Of a DNA stretch of 50,733 nucleotides, positions 9,619 to 18,474 are shown piece by piece. Within the stretch, counting starts at the first letter, position 1, and each line of letters starts with the position of its first letter. The DNA comes from Candidatus Paracaedibacteraceae bacterium (GTDB lineage Bacteria; Pseudomonadota; Alphaproteobacteria; Paracaedibacterales; Paracaedibacteraceae), in assembly GCA_019459505.1 (NCBI GenBank), contig JAIBEV010000172.1, positions 1 to 50,733 of the forward strand, written 5' to 3'. The notes under the pieces are model-generated. The model saw only the letters and a list, made by a program, of their open reading frames with translations. It was not told the origin of the DNA and searched no databases. The translations under genes and the position numbers were made by a program.

Positions 9619-11559
9619 TTAATTTACTATTTTTTTGACGCGTTCCCACATCGTGCTTAGGAAGTTACGGTTTGAAGGCGTCTCACTTTTGTCTGACAAT
9701 GCTTGCGCTTTAGTCGCATCATACCACCAGGTTTGAATATTGAAAGGATTAAAATTTGCTGAGACGGTGGGATGGCCAAATTTATCCCAATAAGCCACAA
9801 ACATAGATCCTGTATGCCAGGCGGGGATCATATAAAAACCCCAAAGAAGCAGCCGATCCAGTGCACGCGCCCGATGGCAAAGTTGAGGATAAGAGTTCGA
9901 TTGGACTAATGTTTCGATCACCTCATCAATCGCAGGATTATTGATGCCGGCAAAATTGCGAGATCCGGGCAGATCGGCTCTGCTTGATCCAAAGAAGTCT
10001 CGTTGTTCATTGCCTAAAGAATTACTTTGGAGAATAGCATCTAAGATCATATCAAAGTTTTTATTCTCAACCCGTTGGGTATAAGCGGCTTTATCGATTG
10101 ATCGTACAACAGCCTTAATGCCGATCCGTTCAAGGGTTGAGATATAGTGCATGCAGACTTTTTCCTTGGATTGATCCTCAATCAAAATTTCAAAAGTAAA
10201 AGGCGTATGGGTTTCTTTATGAACCATTTGGCCGTCTTTAATGTGCCACCCCGCCTCATTAAACAGCTGGATGGCTCGAGTCATCGCAGCTCGTAATTCG
10301 TTATGAGTTTTGTAATCAGGCAACTCAAATTTTTCTGTGAATACTCGGTTTGGAATCTGGTTTTTTAAAGGGAGTAGAACCTCAAGTTCCATCTCAGAAG
10401 GTAAGCCTTGTGCTGCAAAACAAGAGTTAGGGAAATAACTGAGGTTGCGTTTGTAAGTGCTATAGAATAGACGCTTGTTAAGCCATCCAAAGTCATAAAT
10501 AAGAGTTAGGGCTTCGCGCACTCTGACATCTTGAAATTTAGGGTGGCGGATATTAAAGAAAAATCCCTGGGTTGATTCTGTCCGATTATGGGGGAGTTCT
10601 TTGCGAATAACCCGTCCTTTATTAACGGCGGGAAAATTATAGGCTGTATTCCAATTTTTAATGCTGTTTTCAGCACGGATATCGATTCTACCGCTTTTAA
10701 AGGCTTCCAGTTGAGCGTTTGAATCCAAGAAAAACTCATAGTGGATTTCGTCAAAGTTGTTTGTACCGACCTGAGTTGGCAATTCTGCGCCCCACCAATT
10801 TTTCACCCGTTCATAAGTAATACTTCGGCCTGGCTCCAGGGATTTAATTTTATAGGGCCCGCTCGATGGCGGGATTTCTAAGGAAGTTGAGGCAAAATCT
10901 ACTTTTTCATAGAAATGTTGAGGTAAAATATAAATCTGCCCTAAAATAAGCGGCAATTCAGCATTTTTAGCATCGTCTAAATAAAATTTAACTTGATATA
11001 GCCCAAGTTTTTCAGCTTTTTTGACATTCTTATAGTAGGTGCGGAACATCGGACTGCCCTTGTCCTTCAACGTATTGAAAGACCAGATGACCGTGTCTGC
11101 TGTAATTTTAACGCCATCATCGAATTGGGCTTTAGGATTTACATTAAAAATTACATAACTGCGATCGGCAGCCACCTCAATGCTCTCTGCCCCAAAGGCA
11201 TAACATTCTCCTGCCCGATCTTGGTTTTCAGCCATCAAATTAGTGAGCGTTAAACCAATGCCGGCTGGATAATTCCCTCGAACAATAAAGGGGTTTAAGC
11301 TGTTAAATGTACCCACAGCACTTAGAGTTAAACGCCCTCCTTTAGGAGCGTGGGGATTGACATAATCATAATGTTTAAACCCATCCGGATATTTACGCTC
11401 TCCAAAAACAGAAAAACCCTGAGCTTTAGTTGCCGCCATAGAGGGAGCTGCTTTCTTTTGGGCATATCCGAAAGTGGAGGAGGTTGCTAGAAGAGCGACA
11501 ACAGTTAAACCCCTTAAGAGATTTAACTGTTTATATTTCAAGTAATTTTTGCCGAGCAC
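9619..11559 (-). CDS. yejA: Periplasmic peptide-binding protein YejA (SBP family 5)
   Basis: YejA delivers peptides to the YejBEF transporter in the periplasm. The 646-residue protein has a Sec signal ending near GYAQ, then [24 protein letters not shown], the typical YejA opening. It continues with the family 5 solute-binding fold ([44 protein letters not shown]). The long form (over 600 aa) is usual for YejA. Translation probably starts at GTG 11559, which has AAGGA about nine bases upstream. It begins five bases after cycM, so cytochrome and importer appear co-transcribed. Confidence 0.92.
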   Translation of the reverse strand: MLGKNYLKYKQLNLLRGLTVVALLATSSTFGYAQKKAAPSMAATKAQGFSVFGERKYPDGFKHYDYVNPHAPKGGRLTLSAVGTFNSLNPFIVRGNYPAGIGLTLTNLMAENQDRAGECYAFGAESIEVAADRSYVIFNVNPKAQFDDGVKITADTVIWSFNTLKDKGSPMFRTYYKNVKKAEKLGLYQVKFYLDDAKNAELPLILGQIYILPQHFYEKVDFASTSLEIPPSSGPYKIKSLEPGRSITYERVKNWWGAELPTQVGTNNFDEIHYEFFLDSNAQLEAFKSGRIDIRAENSIKNWNTAYNFPAVNKGRVIRKELPHNRTESTQGFFFNIRHPKFQDVRVREALTLIYDFGWLNKRLFYSTYKRNLSYFPNSCFAAQGLPSEMELEVLLPLKNQIPNRVFTEKFELPDYKTHNELRAAMTRAIQLFNEAGWHIKDGQMVHKETHTPFTFEILIEDQSKEKVCMHYISTLERIGIKAVVRSIDKAAYTQRVENKNFDMILDAILQSNSLGNEQRDFFGSSRADLPGSRNFAGINNPAIDEVIETLVQSNSYPQLCHRARALDRLLLWGFYMIPAWHTGSMFVAYWDKFGHPTVSANFNPFNIQTWWYDATKAQALSDKSETPSNRNFLSTMWERVKKIVN

Positions 11560-11564
11560 CCAAT

Positions 11565-12080
11565 TTAATCCTTAAGTGTCTGAAGATAGGCAATCAAATC
11601 AGCACGATCTTCGTCTTTTTTCAGGCCTGGAAATGACATTTTAGTGCCGCTGAGGAAGTCCTTAGGTTTATGGATGAATTTGTTAATGGTTTCCGCATCC
11701 CAATTACCCCCCAATTCCTTCATAGCTTTAGAGTAAGCAAATTCGGTACTGCCGCGAGCACGACCGACAATGCCCCAAAGATCCGGACCCGTTGGTAAGG
11801 CATGGCCCCCTTTGACGAAAATGTGACATTGGGCACAAACCTTCTTGGCAATAGCGGCGCCATTTTCAATATTGGCTTTGGCTAACAAAGGCATAATCGG
11901 AGCAAGCTCTTTAACTTCAGCGACGGCACCATTGCCAGCAGGAGCCACCTCAATATCAATAATGTTTTTTTCTAGTTTATCCCGGTGCAGTAATCCTTCA
12001 CCGATGAGGCTGCCAAGCATCGAGACGATTAGAGCAAATAATACAGCGCCTGCAATTTTGTTAAACTCAAAGCTATTCAT
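11565..12080 (-). CDS. cycM: Membrane-anchored cytochrome c (CycM/c552 type)
   Basis: This is an electron carrier between the bc1 complex and terminal oxidase, tethered to the inner membrane. The 171-residue protein has an uncleaved N-terminal helix (about 9-28), a linker, and a class I cytochrome c domain. The haem-binding CAQCH is at 82-86, the GPDLWGIVGR motif near 98-107, and the probable axial Met148 in GTKMSFPGL. It is the first gene of a compact operon with yejABEF. It is divergent from kdsB, and cycM and kdsB are also linked in other alphaproteobacteria (known). Confidence 0.92.
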   Translation of the reverse strand: MNSFEFNKIAGAVLFALIVSMLGSLIGEGLLHRDKLEKNIIDIEVAPAGNGAVAEVKELAPIMPLLAKANIENGAAIAKKVCAQCHIFVKGGHALPTGPDLWGIVGRARGSTEFAYSKAMKELGGNWDAETINKFIHKPKDFLSGTKMSFPGLKKDEDRADLIAYLQTLKD

Positions 12081-12254
12081 AATTTTCCAGAAATTTTAGC
12101 TATCATTGTAACAATTATAAGCGCAATTAATTCTATTTGCCAATGGGGATGTGACGGCTGTTTGTAAAATTTGAATGTCTTTTTAGTAGCAAGATTATCG
12201 ATCAAAAGTTTGGATGAGGTGAGGTAAATCCCGCTGTGGGCATCAGACTAACGG

Positions 12255-12290
12255 CCATCCTCTAAAAAACTGGTTTTTAAATAAGGATGG
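12255..12290. other. Nested hairpin in the cycM-kdsB divergent region
   Basis: CCATCC (12255-12260) pairs with GGATGG (12285-12290), and inside it AAAAAC pairs with GTTTTT around a two-base loop. The element lies in the 268-base region between the two divergent genes. It could be a regulatory or cruciform structure; no T-tract follows, so it is not a normal terminator. Confidence 0.35.
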
Positions 12291-12348
12291 GTATATATGT
12301 AGAAAGATATACAGTAGATAAGATAATTAACCCTTTAAAGTGTGCCCA

Positions 12349-13092
12349 ATGACTCAATCTATTATTGTGATTCCCGCTCGCCTAGCCTCTACTCGGTTGC
12401 CGAATAAACCCTTGGCCGATATTCAAGGCAAACCCATGATTGTAAGAGTAATGGAGCAAGCTCAAAAAGCTAACCTAGGTCCTGTCATTGTGGCTTGTTG
12501 TGGTCCAGAAATTGCCGCTGTCATTCGTCAGGCAGGGGGGATTGCCATAGAAACAGATCCAGATCTGCCCTCGGGCAGCGACCGAATTGTCGCGGCATTG
12601 CGAGATTATGACCCCCAAGAGATTTATGAGACGGTTATCAACTTACAAGGCGATTTACCAACCATTGATCCCCAACTTATTCGAGCTTCCTTAGCACCGT
12701 TAGCGGATCCCAATATTGATATTGCAACCCTGTGTTGTGAGATCCAGGATGCCGCGGAAGTGCAAAACCCCAATGTTGTAAAAATTGCAACCTCTCCATG
12801 GGTTAACCAAGGAGGGGTAGCTATTAGCCGGGGAGTTTATTTTAGTCGGTTAGCAATTCCAGCGAATGCTCAAACCTATTACCATCATATTGGAATTTAT
12901 ACTTATCGGCGCACTGCTCTTGAACGTTTCGTCTCTTTACCACCTTCTTATTTAGAGACCACTGAGAAACTCGAGCAATTACGTGCTCTTGAAGCGGGGA
13001 TGCATATTGGCGTTGTGTTGGTTGATGGTATGCCTCAAAGTGTCGATACACCAGAAGATTTAGAACGGGTGTGCCGTCTTAAATCAATATAA
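12349..13092 (+). CDS. kdsB: 3-deoxy-manno-octulosonate cytidylyltransferase KdsB
   Basis: KdsB activates Kdo with CTP to form CMP-Kdo for the lipopolysaccharide inner core, in the cytoplasm. The protein has the nucleotidyltransferase opening IVIPARLASTRLPNKPL, then DLPSGSDRI and VINLQGDLPTIDP (metal/CTP-binding), and ends with EKLEQLRALEAGMHI and VDTPEDLERV. I place the start at ATG 12349 (247 aa) because MTQSIIVIPAR matches the family start; a GTG at 12340 would add three residues. Together with lpxC further along, it indicates that the cell makes lipid A and Kdo. Confidence 0.95.
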   Translation: MTQSIIVIPARLASTRLPNKPLADIQGKPMIVRVMEQAQKANLGPVIVACCGPEIAAVIRQAGGIAIETDPDLPSGSDRIVAALRDYDPQEIYETVINLQGDLPTIDPQLIRASLAPLADPNIDIATLCCEIQDAAEVQNPNVVKIATSPWVNQGGVAISRGVYFSRLAIPANAQTYYHHIGIYTYRRTALERFVSLPPSYLETTEKLEQLRALEAGMHIGVVLVDGMPQSVDTPEDLERVCRLKSI

Positions 13093-13093
13093 T

Positions 13094-13218
13094 ACCAAGT
13101 CTCATTTTTAACTTATCTAAGCGCTTAGTTTACAGCTCAGCTTTGCGCATGTACTGACTGTACACTTAACGCAGCCTCGTCCTTCTAAGCATTTGTCTAA
13201 TTTAATCTGAGACATGGT
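13094..13218. repeat. 125-bp imperfect inverted-repeat element
   Basis: The ends ACCAAGTCTCA (13094-13104) and TGAGACATGGT (13208-13218) are inverted copies with 10 of 11 matches. Pairing continues imperfectly inwards (TCTAAGCGCTTAG against CTAAGCATTTG). A perfect palindrome CTAAGCGCTTAG is at 13118-13129. No coding frame was seen in it. It resembles a small palindromic intergenic repeat or MITE. Whether it recurs elsewhere in the genome cannot be seen here. Confidence 0.5.
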
Positions 13219-13274
13219 CTAAACTGAAGTACCCTAAATTATAAAATACAACTGATTTACTGGGGGATTAAACG

Positions 13275-13646
13275 TTAACGGGAAAGGCCAAGGGTTTTAA
13301 CCATTTCTAAATAACGGTTCCAATTTTCATTTTTTTTGCACCCAAGTTCATGGAGATAGGACCAGCTATAGATGCCAGTAGAATGGTTATCGCTAAAGTG
13401 GATGCGAATGGCATAATTACCAATAGATTCAACGGTCCGAATGCCAACATTTTTGCACCCCCCGACGATTCTTTTTTGGCTGACTCCATGTCCTTGCACT
13501 TCAGCGGAAGGGCTTTCAACTCTTAGATATTCAGCGCTAAAGTTAAAATGGTTGCCATCATCAAATTCTATTTCAAGAGTATTCTCTTTTTTCAAGAGAC
13601 GGACATGGATGGGCCAAGGCTTGTTGGTAAAATCAGCACGACTCAT
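13275..13646 (-). CDS. DUF971 (GBBH-like N-terminal domain) protein
   Basis: This is a 123-residue single-domain protein of the DUF971 family, the small fold found at the N-terminus of gamma-butyrobetaine hydroxylase. Family landmarks are [54 protein letters not shown] and [18 protein letters not shown]. Cellular function is not established; members are often linked with Fe-S cluster metabolism. Its ATG overlaps the stop of the Trm112-like gene by four bases, so the two are translationally coupled. GAGGAA precedes the start. Confidence 0.85.
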   Translation of the reverse strand: MSRADFTNKPWPIHVRLLKKENTLEIEFDDGNHFNFSAEYLRVESPSAEVQGHGVSQKRIVGGCKNVGIRTVESIGNYAIRIHFSDNHSTGIYSWSYLHELGCKKNENWNRYLEMVKTLGLSR

Positions 13647-13867
13647 GGATTCCTCTGGCTGAATAAGCCTCTAAATTCATTCGCTTTGATTTCATCGATA
13701 ATTTCTGCTCCATCAATCAGCATAATTGGAACACCTTTGAGAATGGGGTAGGCAAGCCCAGCGGCCTCACTGATTAATCGATTATTTTGACGATCATAGG
13801 TCAGGGTGGTCTTTGTCAAAGGGCAAACTAATATTTCTAAAAGCTTTGGATCAACGGCAATTTCCAT
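13643..13867 (-). CDS. Trm112/YcaR-family small protein
   Basis: The 74-residue protein has the Trm112-type pattern: [17 protein letters not shown] at residues 9-25, then [20 protein letters not shown]. Only one of the usual paired Cys residues is kept (CPL, followed by TKTTL), as in many alphaproteobacterial members, so a zinc site may be lost. Trm112 proteins activate methyltransferases in other organisms (known); a role here is not shown. AAGGAG lies before the ATG. It sits between the LON-domain gene and DUF971, a conserved alphaproteobacterial arrangement. Confidence 0.88.
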   Translation of the reverse strand: MEIAVDPKLLEILVCPLTKTTLTYDRQNNRLISEAAGLAYPILKGVPIMLIDGAEIIDEIKANEFRGLFSQRNP

Positions 13868-13877
13868 CGCTTACTCC

Positions 13878-14549
13878 TTAATGGTAAGTTGTGTTTTCGT
13901 TATTGCCTCCCAAGGCAGCCATTTCGATCAATAGAGTGATCATTTGAGATTGCTCTTGAATTGATTCTGTTTCAAGCAAAGCTTGCTTTTCAGAGGGTGG
14001 TAAGGGACACGCCATGGATAACGCTGTTAGCAGCTTATGATTGGACGTTTGATTGATTTCTTCCCAGTTGGGGGCAATATCAAGGCGGTCAAAATACGGT
14101 TTTAAAGCTCGAAGCAACCGCGGTCGATCCATGTGGAAATCCACTTCATCAATTAAGTCACTACTATAAGCAGTATAATCAACCGTGGCTATTGGATAGC
14201 CTTCTGTACTTTCTTTTTGATCGATGAGACGGAAACGCATGACGCCTTCCAATTCAGCTACCAGCTTATTTTCTTCATGCTCAACAACATCCACGATTTT
14301 TGCTAAACAGCCTGTTTCAAACAATCCAAAGCGGTCAAGGTCGGTCGGGCCGCGCATACTAGCACTCGGTTGGATCAGTCCCAAAAGCTTGTTGCTGGTC
14401 ATACAATCGCTAATCATGGCTAAGTGGGCTGCATCAAACACTGGCAATGGTAAATTGGCTTTGGGTAAGAGGATAGCCCCCCGTACCATAAACAACGGTA
14501 TTTCACGGGGTAAGTCATCAATAGAAGTAAGGTTAATCCAGTTTTTCAT
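13878..14549 (-). CDS. LON substrate-binding-domain protein (stand-alone)
   Basis: The 223-residue protein consists of the PUA-like N-terminal domain of Lon protease without ATPase or peptidase domains. It shows REIPLFMVRGAILLPKANLPLPVFDAAHLAMI at the N-terminus, GLFETGCLAKIVDVVEHEENKLVAELEGVMRFRL in the middle, and a helical C-terminus. Stand-alone members may bind proteins or regulate protease substrates; the function is unproven. It begins the LON-Trm112-DUF971 operon, ten bases upstream of the Trm112-like gene. Confidence 0.9.
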   Translation of the reverse strand: MKNWINLTSIDDLPREIPLFMVRGAILLPKANLPLPVFDAAHLAMISDCMTSNKLLGLIQPSASMRGPTDLDRFGLFETGCLAKIVDVVEHEENKLVAELEGVMRFRLIDQKESTEGYPIATVDYTAYSSDLIDEVDFHMDRPRLLRALKPYFDRLDIAPNWEEINQTSNHKLLTALSMACPLPPSEKQALLETESIQEQSQMITLLIEMAALGGNNENTTYH

Positions 14550-14722
14550 TTTTTAAATCTTAGATATCTTCTGATAACCAAAAGATGGACATTCTTAAGC
14601 CAAAGCGCAAGAGTTAATTTTAAAATTATTATAGCTAAAGCGATCTGGCGGCGATTATGTTACTGTCAAAACATAAAATTTTAACAAAAAGTTGTTGAGA
14701 TTAATACAATCTTTCAAGGGTT

Positions 14723-17700
14723 TTACCCCGCCAGTTTAGCAAGATTAGCGCATATAATGCGGACTGATTTTGCGCGTTTGACTGCAGAATCCCATTCTCG
14801 GCTGAAGATAACCTTTTGATCGGGGCGTAATTTTGCTTTGACCTTTGGGTCTTGAATATACTTCATAAGATTTAAGGGATTAGGAAATTTATTGTCTTTT
14901 AAGGAGACGACAATTCCTTTCGGGCCCACGTCAACTTTTTCTATGTGCGCCTGACGACAATAGCCTTTAATTTCGATAATTTCTAATAAGTTCTGGACCT
15001 CTGATGGCAAGCGACCAAAGCGATCCACCATTTCAGCGGCAAAGGTGTCAATTTCTTCGCGGGATTTCAAATTAGCCACCCGACGATAGAGATTTAAACG
15101 CAAATTAAGATCACCCACATAAGTTTCTGGAATCATCACAGAAGTTCCCAAATTGATCTGAGGTGACCAGTCGTCCTCAGCAGGCGTTCCCATTTCTTGT
15201 TCAATCCGGACTTGCATGATGGCTTCTTGAAGTAAATGTTGATACAGTTCCACACCCACTTCTCGAATGTGACCGGATTGTTCTTCTCCCACGAGGTTCC
15301 CGGTACCTCGAATATCTAAGTCATGGCTAGCCAATGTAAAACCAGCCCCCAATTTATCAAGTGTCTGCATGATTTCTAACCGTTTGAGAGAGGTCTCAGA
15401 AATGGGTTTATCAGCTGGCATTGTCAAATAGGCATAGCCTTGGGCTTTTGAGCGCCCAACTCGACCGCGTAGTTGATAAAGTTGTGCCAATCCAAATAAG
15501 TCAGCCCGGTGAATCACTAAGGTATTTGCGTTGGGAATATCGATGCCCGATTCCACAATGTTGGTTGATAATAGCAGGTCATATTGACGATCGTAAAAAG
15601 CAGTCATAACATCTTCCAGCTGTCCGGCGGATAACTGTCCATGGGCGACAATAATCCTTATCTCTGGGATCAATTTGGCTAATTGTTCATGTAAGGATTT
15701 AAGATCTTCTAATCGAGGCGAAACATAGAAAATTTGACCCCCTCGATAATATTCGCGTAAGATCGCCTCCCGAATGACGAGAGGATCATAGGGGGTTACA
15801 AATGTCCGAACTGCTAACCGATCAATGGGGGGTGTGGCAATCAGGCTCATTTGACGTACCCCTGTCAAAGCAAGTTGGAGAGTGCGAGGAATAGGGGTTG
15901 CTGTCAAGGTTAAGACATGGACATCTTTTTGTAAACTCTTGAGCTTTTCCTTTTGCTTAACACCAAAATGTTGCTCTTCATCAATAATCACCAATCCTAA
16001 ATCATTAAACTTTGTTTTCTCAGAAAACAGGGTGTGGGTTGCCACAATAATATCAATTTGCCCCTTGGCTAAATCGCGGCGGATACTTTCTGCAGCTTTT
16101 GCCGAAACGAACCGAGATAATTGTTCGACCCTATAGCCTGAATCCTTAAACCGATTTAAGAATGTTTGAAAATGTTGACGACATAACAAGGTGGTAGGGG
16201 CAATAAGTGCGACTTGTTTGCCGCTGGCAACGGCGACAAAAGCAGCTCGTAAAGCAACTTCAGTTTTCCCAAAGCCAACATCGCCACAAATTAAACGGTC
16301 CATGGGATGGCCAGACGCCATATCGCTTAAGGTTTCAGCAATGGCGCGCAATTGATCATCCGTTTCCACATAGGGAAAGCCTGCGCAAAATTGATCAAAA
16401 TCTTGGGATTTACTGTGTAAGATAGGGGCCTTATGAAGGGAGCGCTCAGCAGCAAGTTTGATGAGGTAATCCGCGACTTCACGAATGCGTTTTTTCACCC
16501 GGGCTTTACGATTTTGCCACGCCGCTGATCCTAATTTATCCAGCTGCACTAAGCTATCCGCATCACCATATTTGCTAATGGCATCAATATTCTCCACGGG
16601 TAAAAATAATTTATCCCCGCCGTGATAGATTAACGCTAAACAGTCATGGAGAGCACTGTCTACTTTAACCGGTAATAACCCTTCATAACGACCCACACCG
16701 TGATCCCGGTGTACAATTAAATCACCAGTAGAAAGTTGCGAGGTCTCGAGTAGTAATTTTTCAGTTTTACGCTGTTTGCTCGGTTGGCGGATAATGCGCT
16801 CTCCCAATAAATCAGCTTCGGTAATGACTAATAAATCAGGTGTCGTAAAACCGTGATCAAGTGGATAAATTAAAATTGTATAAGGACAACTTCGGTCAGG
16901 CCAGTGGTTGACAAGTTGGAACACTCTAATGGCTGCGTCTTCAAGCATGTGCATCAACCGATCCCGTGAGCCTTCACTATTACAGGCCAAAATGATCTGC
17001 TTATTTTTTTCTTGGTGCACGGTTTCTTTTAAAGATTGTAACGCTTGGTGTGTTGAGGTACCAGCTGCTAAGCTCAAGCCACGTCGACAGTGGAAATCGA
17101 GTTGATTTTCTTGACTGAAGGGCGTTACAAGGTTGCCCTTATGTTGGATGTCGCCCCACTCGGCCAAAGTGAGATATCCCTCTTCTGGTTTAAGAGGATG
17201 GTAGGGAGGGGAAGAGTCGCCTGGGAGCTTGGTCAACCGATTGTGATAATAATCATGAATGAGTTCCAAGCGGGTGCGAATGGCATCATCTGTTTGATGA
17301 TCATAGAAGATGTGAGCTGTTGGTACCAAATCCACAAGACTCAGCATCTGATCAAAGAACAAGGGTAACCAATGTTCCATACCGGCATAGCGCCGTCCTT
17401 CTGAAATTGCTTCATAAAGGGATGTGCTGCTCGATCCAAAGCGCTCACGGTAATTTTGTCGGAACCGCGTAATTTGCTCAGGGGTCAAAGCAAGATCATG
17501 ACTAGGGGTTAAGTCTACATGGTCCAATGGCGCAATTGTTGTTTGATTCACAGCATCAAAGCGTCGAATCTTTTCAATCAAATCACCAAAAAAATCTAGC
17601 CGTACGGGCTCCTCAAGAACCACTGGAAAAATGTCGAGGATGTCGCCGCGGACCGCAAATTCTCCGGCTTCACGTACTGTCTCAACACGCAAATATCCCC

Positions 17701-18109
17701 CTTGTGTTAAACTTTCAATAAGCTTAAACATTGAGGCTTCTTGTCCAATCTTTAAGCCTAGACTGCGATTTATTAAGGTGGAAAAGGGAGGAACACGCTG
17801 GAGTAAACTTTGGCCCGACAGGACCACAATATCAGCTTGATGGGTTGCCAGCGCCGATAGGGCTTGCATCCGTTGTGTCAAAACATCTTGGCTAGGGCCA
17901 ATGCGATCATAGGGTAGGCAATCCCACGCTGGTAAATAATAAATAATCGGTTGAGGCAAGACAACTTTAAGTTGCTCAGTTAATTGCACTGCGCGGTCTT
18001 CGGTGGGGGCAATATATAGAAGGGGATGGGCAGTCTTAGCGTGAACAATTTCCCGAAGGACAAGAGGCTCAAAGCCAACGGCGATACCTGAATAGATTTT
18101 TTCTACCAT
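14723..18109 (-). CDS. mfd: Transcription-repair coupling factor Mfd
   Basis: Mfd removes stalled RNA polymerase at DNA lesions and recruits UvrA. The protein has the UvrB-like N-terminal modules, the CarD-like RNA polymerase-interacting domain (DLIVHRDHGVGRYEGLLPV, about 460-480), the RecG-like translocase with Walker A GDVGFGKTEVAL (about 610) and DEEQHFGVKQKEKLK (about 710), TATPIPRTLQLALTG, and a C-terminal D7 domain. I choose ATG 18109 (1128 aa); a TTG at 18121 would add four residues. No strong ribosome site is seen for either. It lies 39 bases after sdhE, probably in the same transcript. Confidence 0.96.
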   Translation of the reverse strand: MVEKIYSGIAVGFEPLVLREIVHAKTAHPLLYIAPTEDRAVQLTEQLKVVLPQPIIYYLPAWDCLPYDRIGPSQDVLTQRMQALSALATHQADIVVLSGQSLLQRVPPFSTLINRSLGLKIGQEASMFKLIESLTQGGYLRVETVREAGEFAVRGDILDIFPVVLEEPVRLDFFGDLIEKIRRFDAVNQTTIAPLDHVDLTPSHDLALTPEQITRFRQNYRERFGSSSTSLYEAISEGRRYAGMEHWLPLFFDQMLSLVDLVPTAHIFYDHQTDDAIRTRLELIHDYYHNRLTKLPGDSSPPYHPLKPEEGYLTLAEWGDIQHKGNLVTPFSQENQLDFHCRRGLSLAAGTSTHQALQSLKETVHQEKNKQIILACNSEGSRDRLMHMLEDAAIRVFQLVNHWPDRSCPYTILIYPLDHGFTTPDLLVITEADLLGERIIRQPSKQRKTEKLLLETSQLSTGDLIVHRDHGVGRYEGLLPVKVDSALHDCLALIYHGGDKLFLPVENIDAISKYGDADSLVQLDKLGSAAWQNRKARVKKRIREVADYLIKLAAERSLHKAPILHSKSQDFDQFCAGFPYVETDDQLRAIAETLSDMASGHPMDRLICGDVGFGKTEVALRAAFVAVASGKQVALIAPTTLLCRQHFQTFLNRFKDSGYRVEQLSRFVSAKAAESIRRDLAKGQIDIIVATHTLFSEKTKFNDLGLVIIDEEQHFGVKQKEKLKSLQKDVHVLTLTATPIPRTLQLALTGVRQMSLIATPPIDRLAVRTFVTPYDPLVIREAILREYYRGGQIFYVSPRLEDLKSLHEQLAKLIPEIRIIVAHGQLSAGQLEDVMTAFYDRQYDLLLSTNIVESGIDIPNANTLVIHRADLFGLAQLYQLRGRVGRSKAQGYAYLTMPADKPISETSLKRLEIMQTLDKLGAGFTLASHDLDIRGTGNLVGEEQSGHIREVGVELYQHLLQEAIMQVRIEQEMGTPAEDDWSPQINLGTSVMIPETYVGDLNLRLNLYRRVANLKSREEIDTFAAEMVDRFGRLPSEVQNLLEIIEIKGYCRQAHIEKVDVGPKGIVVSLKDNKFPNPLNLMKYIQDPKVKAKLRPDQKVIFSREWDSAVKRAKSVRIICANLAKLAG

Positions 18110-18148
18110 ATTTTTAAACAAAAAATGCTTTCTAAACTTGGGGTAACC

Positions 18149-18403
18149 CTAACTCTGTTGATTATGAAACGCAAGTATTTCAACAACTAAAGCTTGATAA
18201 GTAGAAGGAATTGTTGCCTGTCCTACACACCATGCTAAAATATCCGCATCCTGTTCGTCTAATAGCTGTTGAAAGAGCAACTGAGACTGATCATTCATGC
18301 TTGCAAGGCATGCTACAGCAAAACTTCCCAAAAGGACATCTGTTTCTTTCATGCCGCGATGATTGGCATTATAGATTAGTTTTTTCAAGTGAATATTTTT
18401 CAT
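18149..18403 (-). CDS. sdhE: Succinate dehydrogenase flavinylation factor SdhE
   Basis: SdhE promotes covalent FAD attachment to SdhA. The 84-residue protein carries the family motif RGMKETDVLLG (residues 16-26), including the Arg-Gly pair and the acidic residue required for flavinylation in known members. The remainder is helical and matches the family length. AAGGAAGGG precedes the ATG. Its position just upstream of mfd is shared with other alphaproteobacteria. Confidence 0.88.
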   Translation of the reverse strand: MKNIHLKKLIYNANHRGMKETDVLLGSFAVACLASMNDQSQLLFQQLLDEQDADILAWCVGQATIPSTYQALVVEILAFHNQQS

Positions 18404-18474
18404 TTTTACCCTTCCTTAACCATAATGATCTATGTTTTGCTACAGAACAAGCAAATCTATAGAGGCATATTTTG

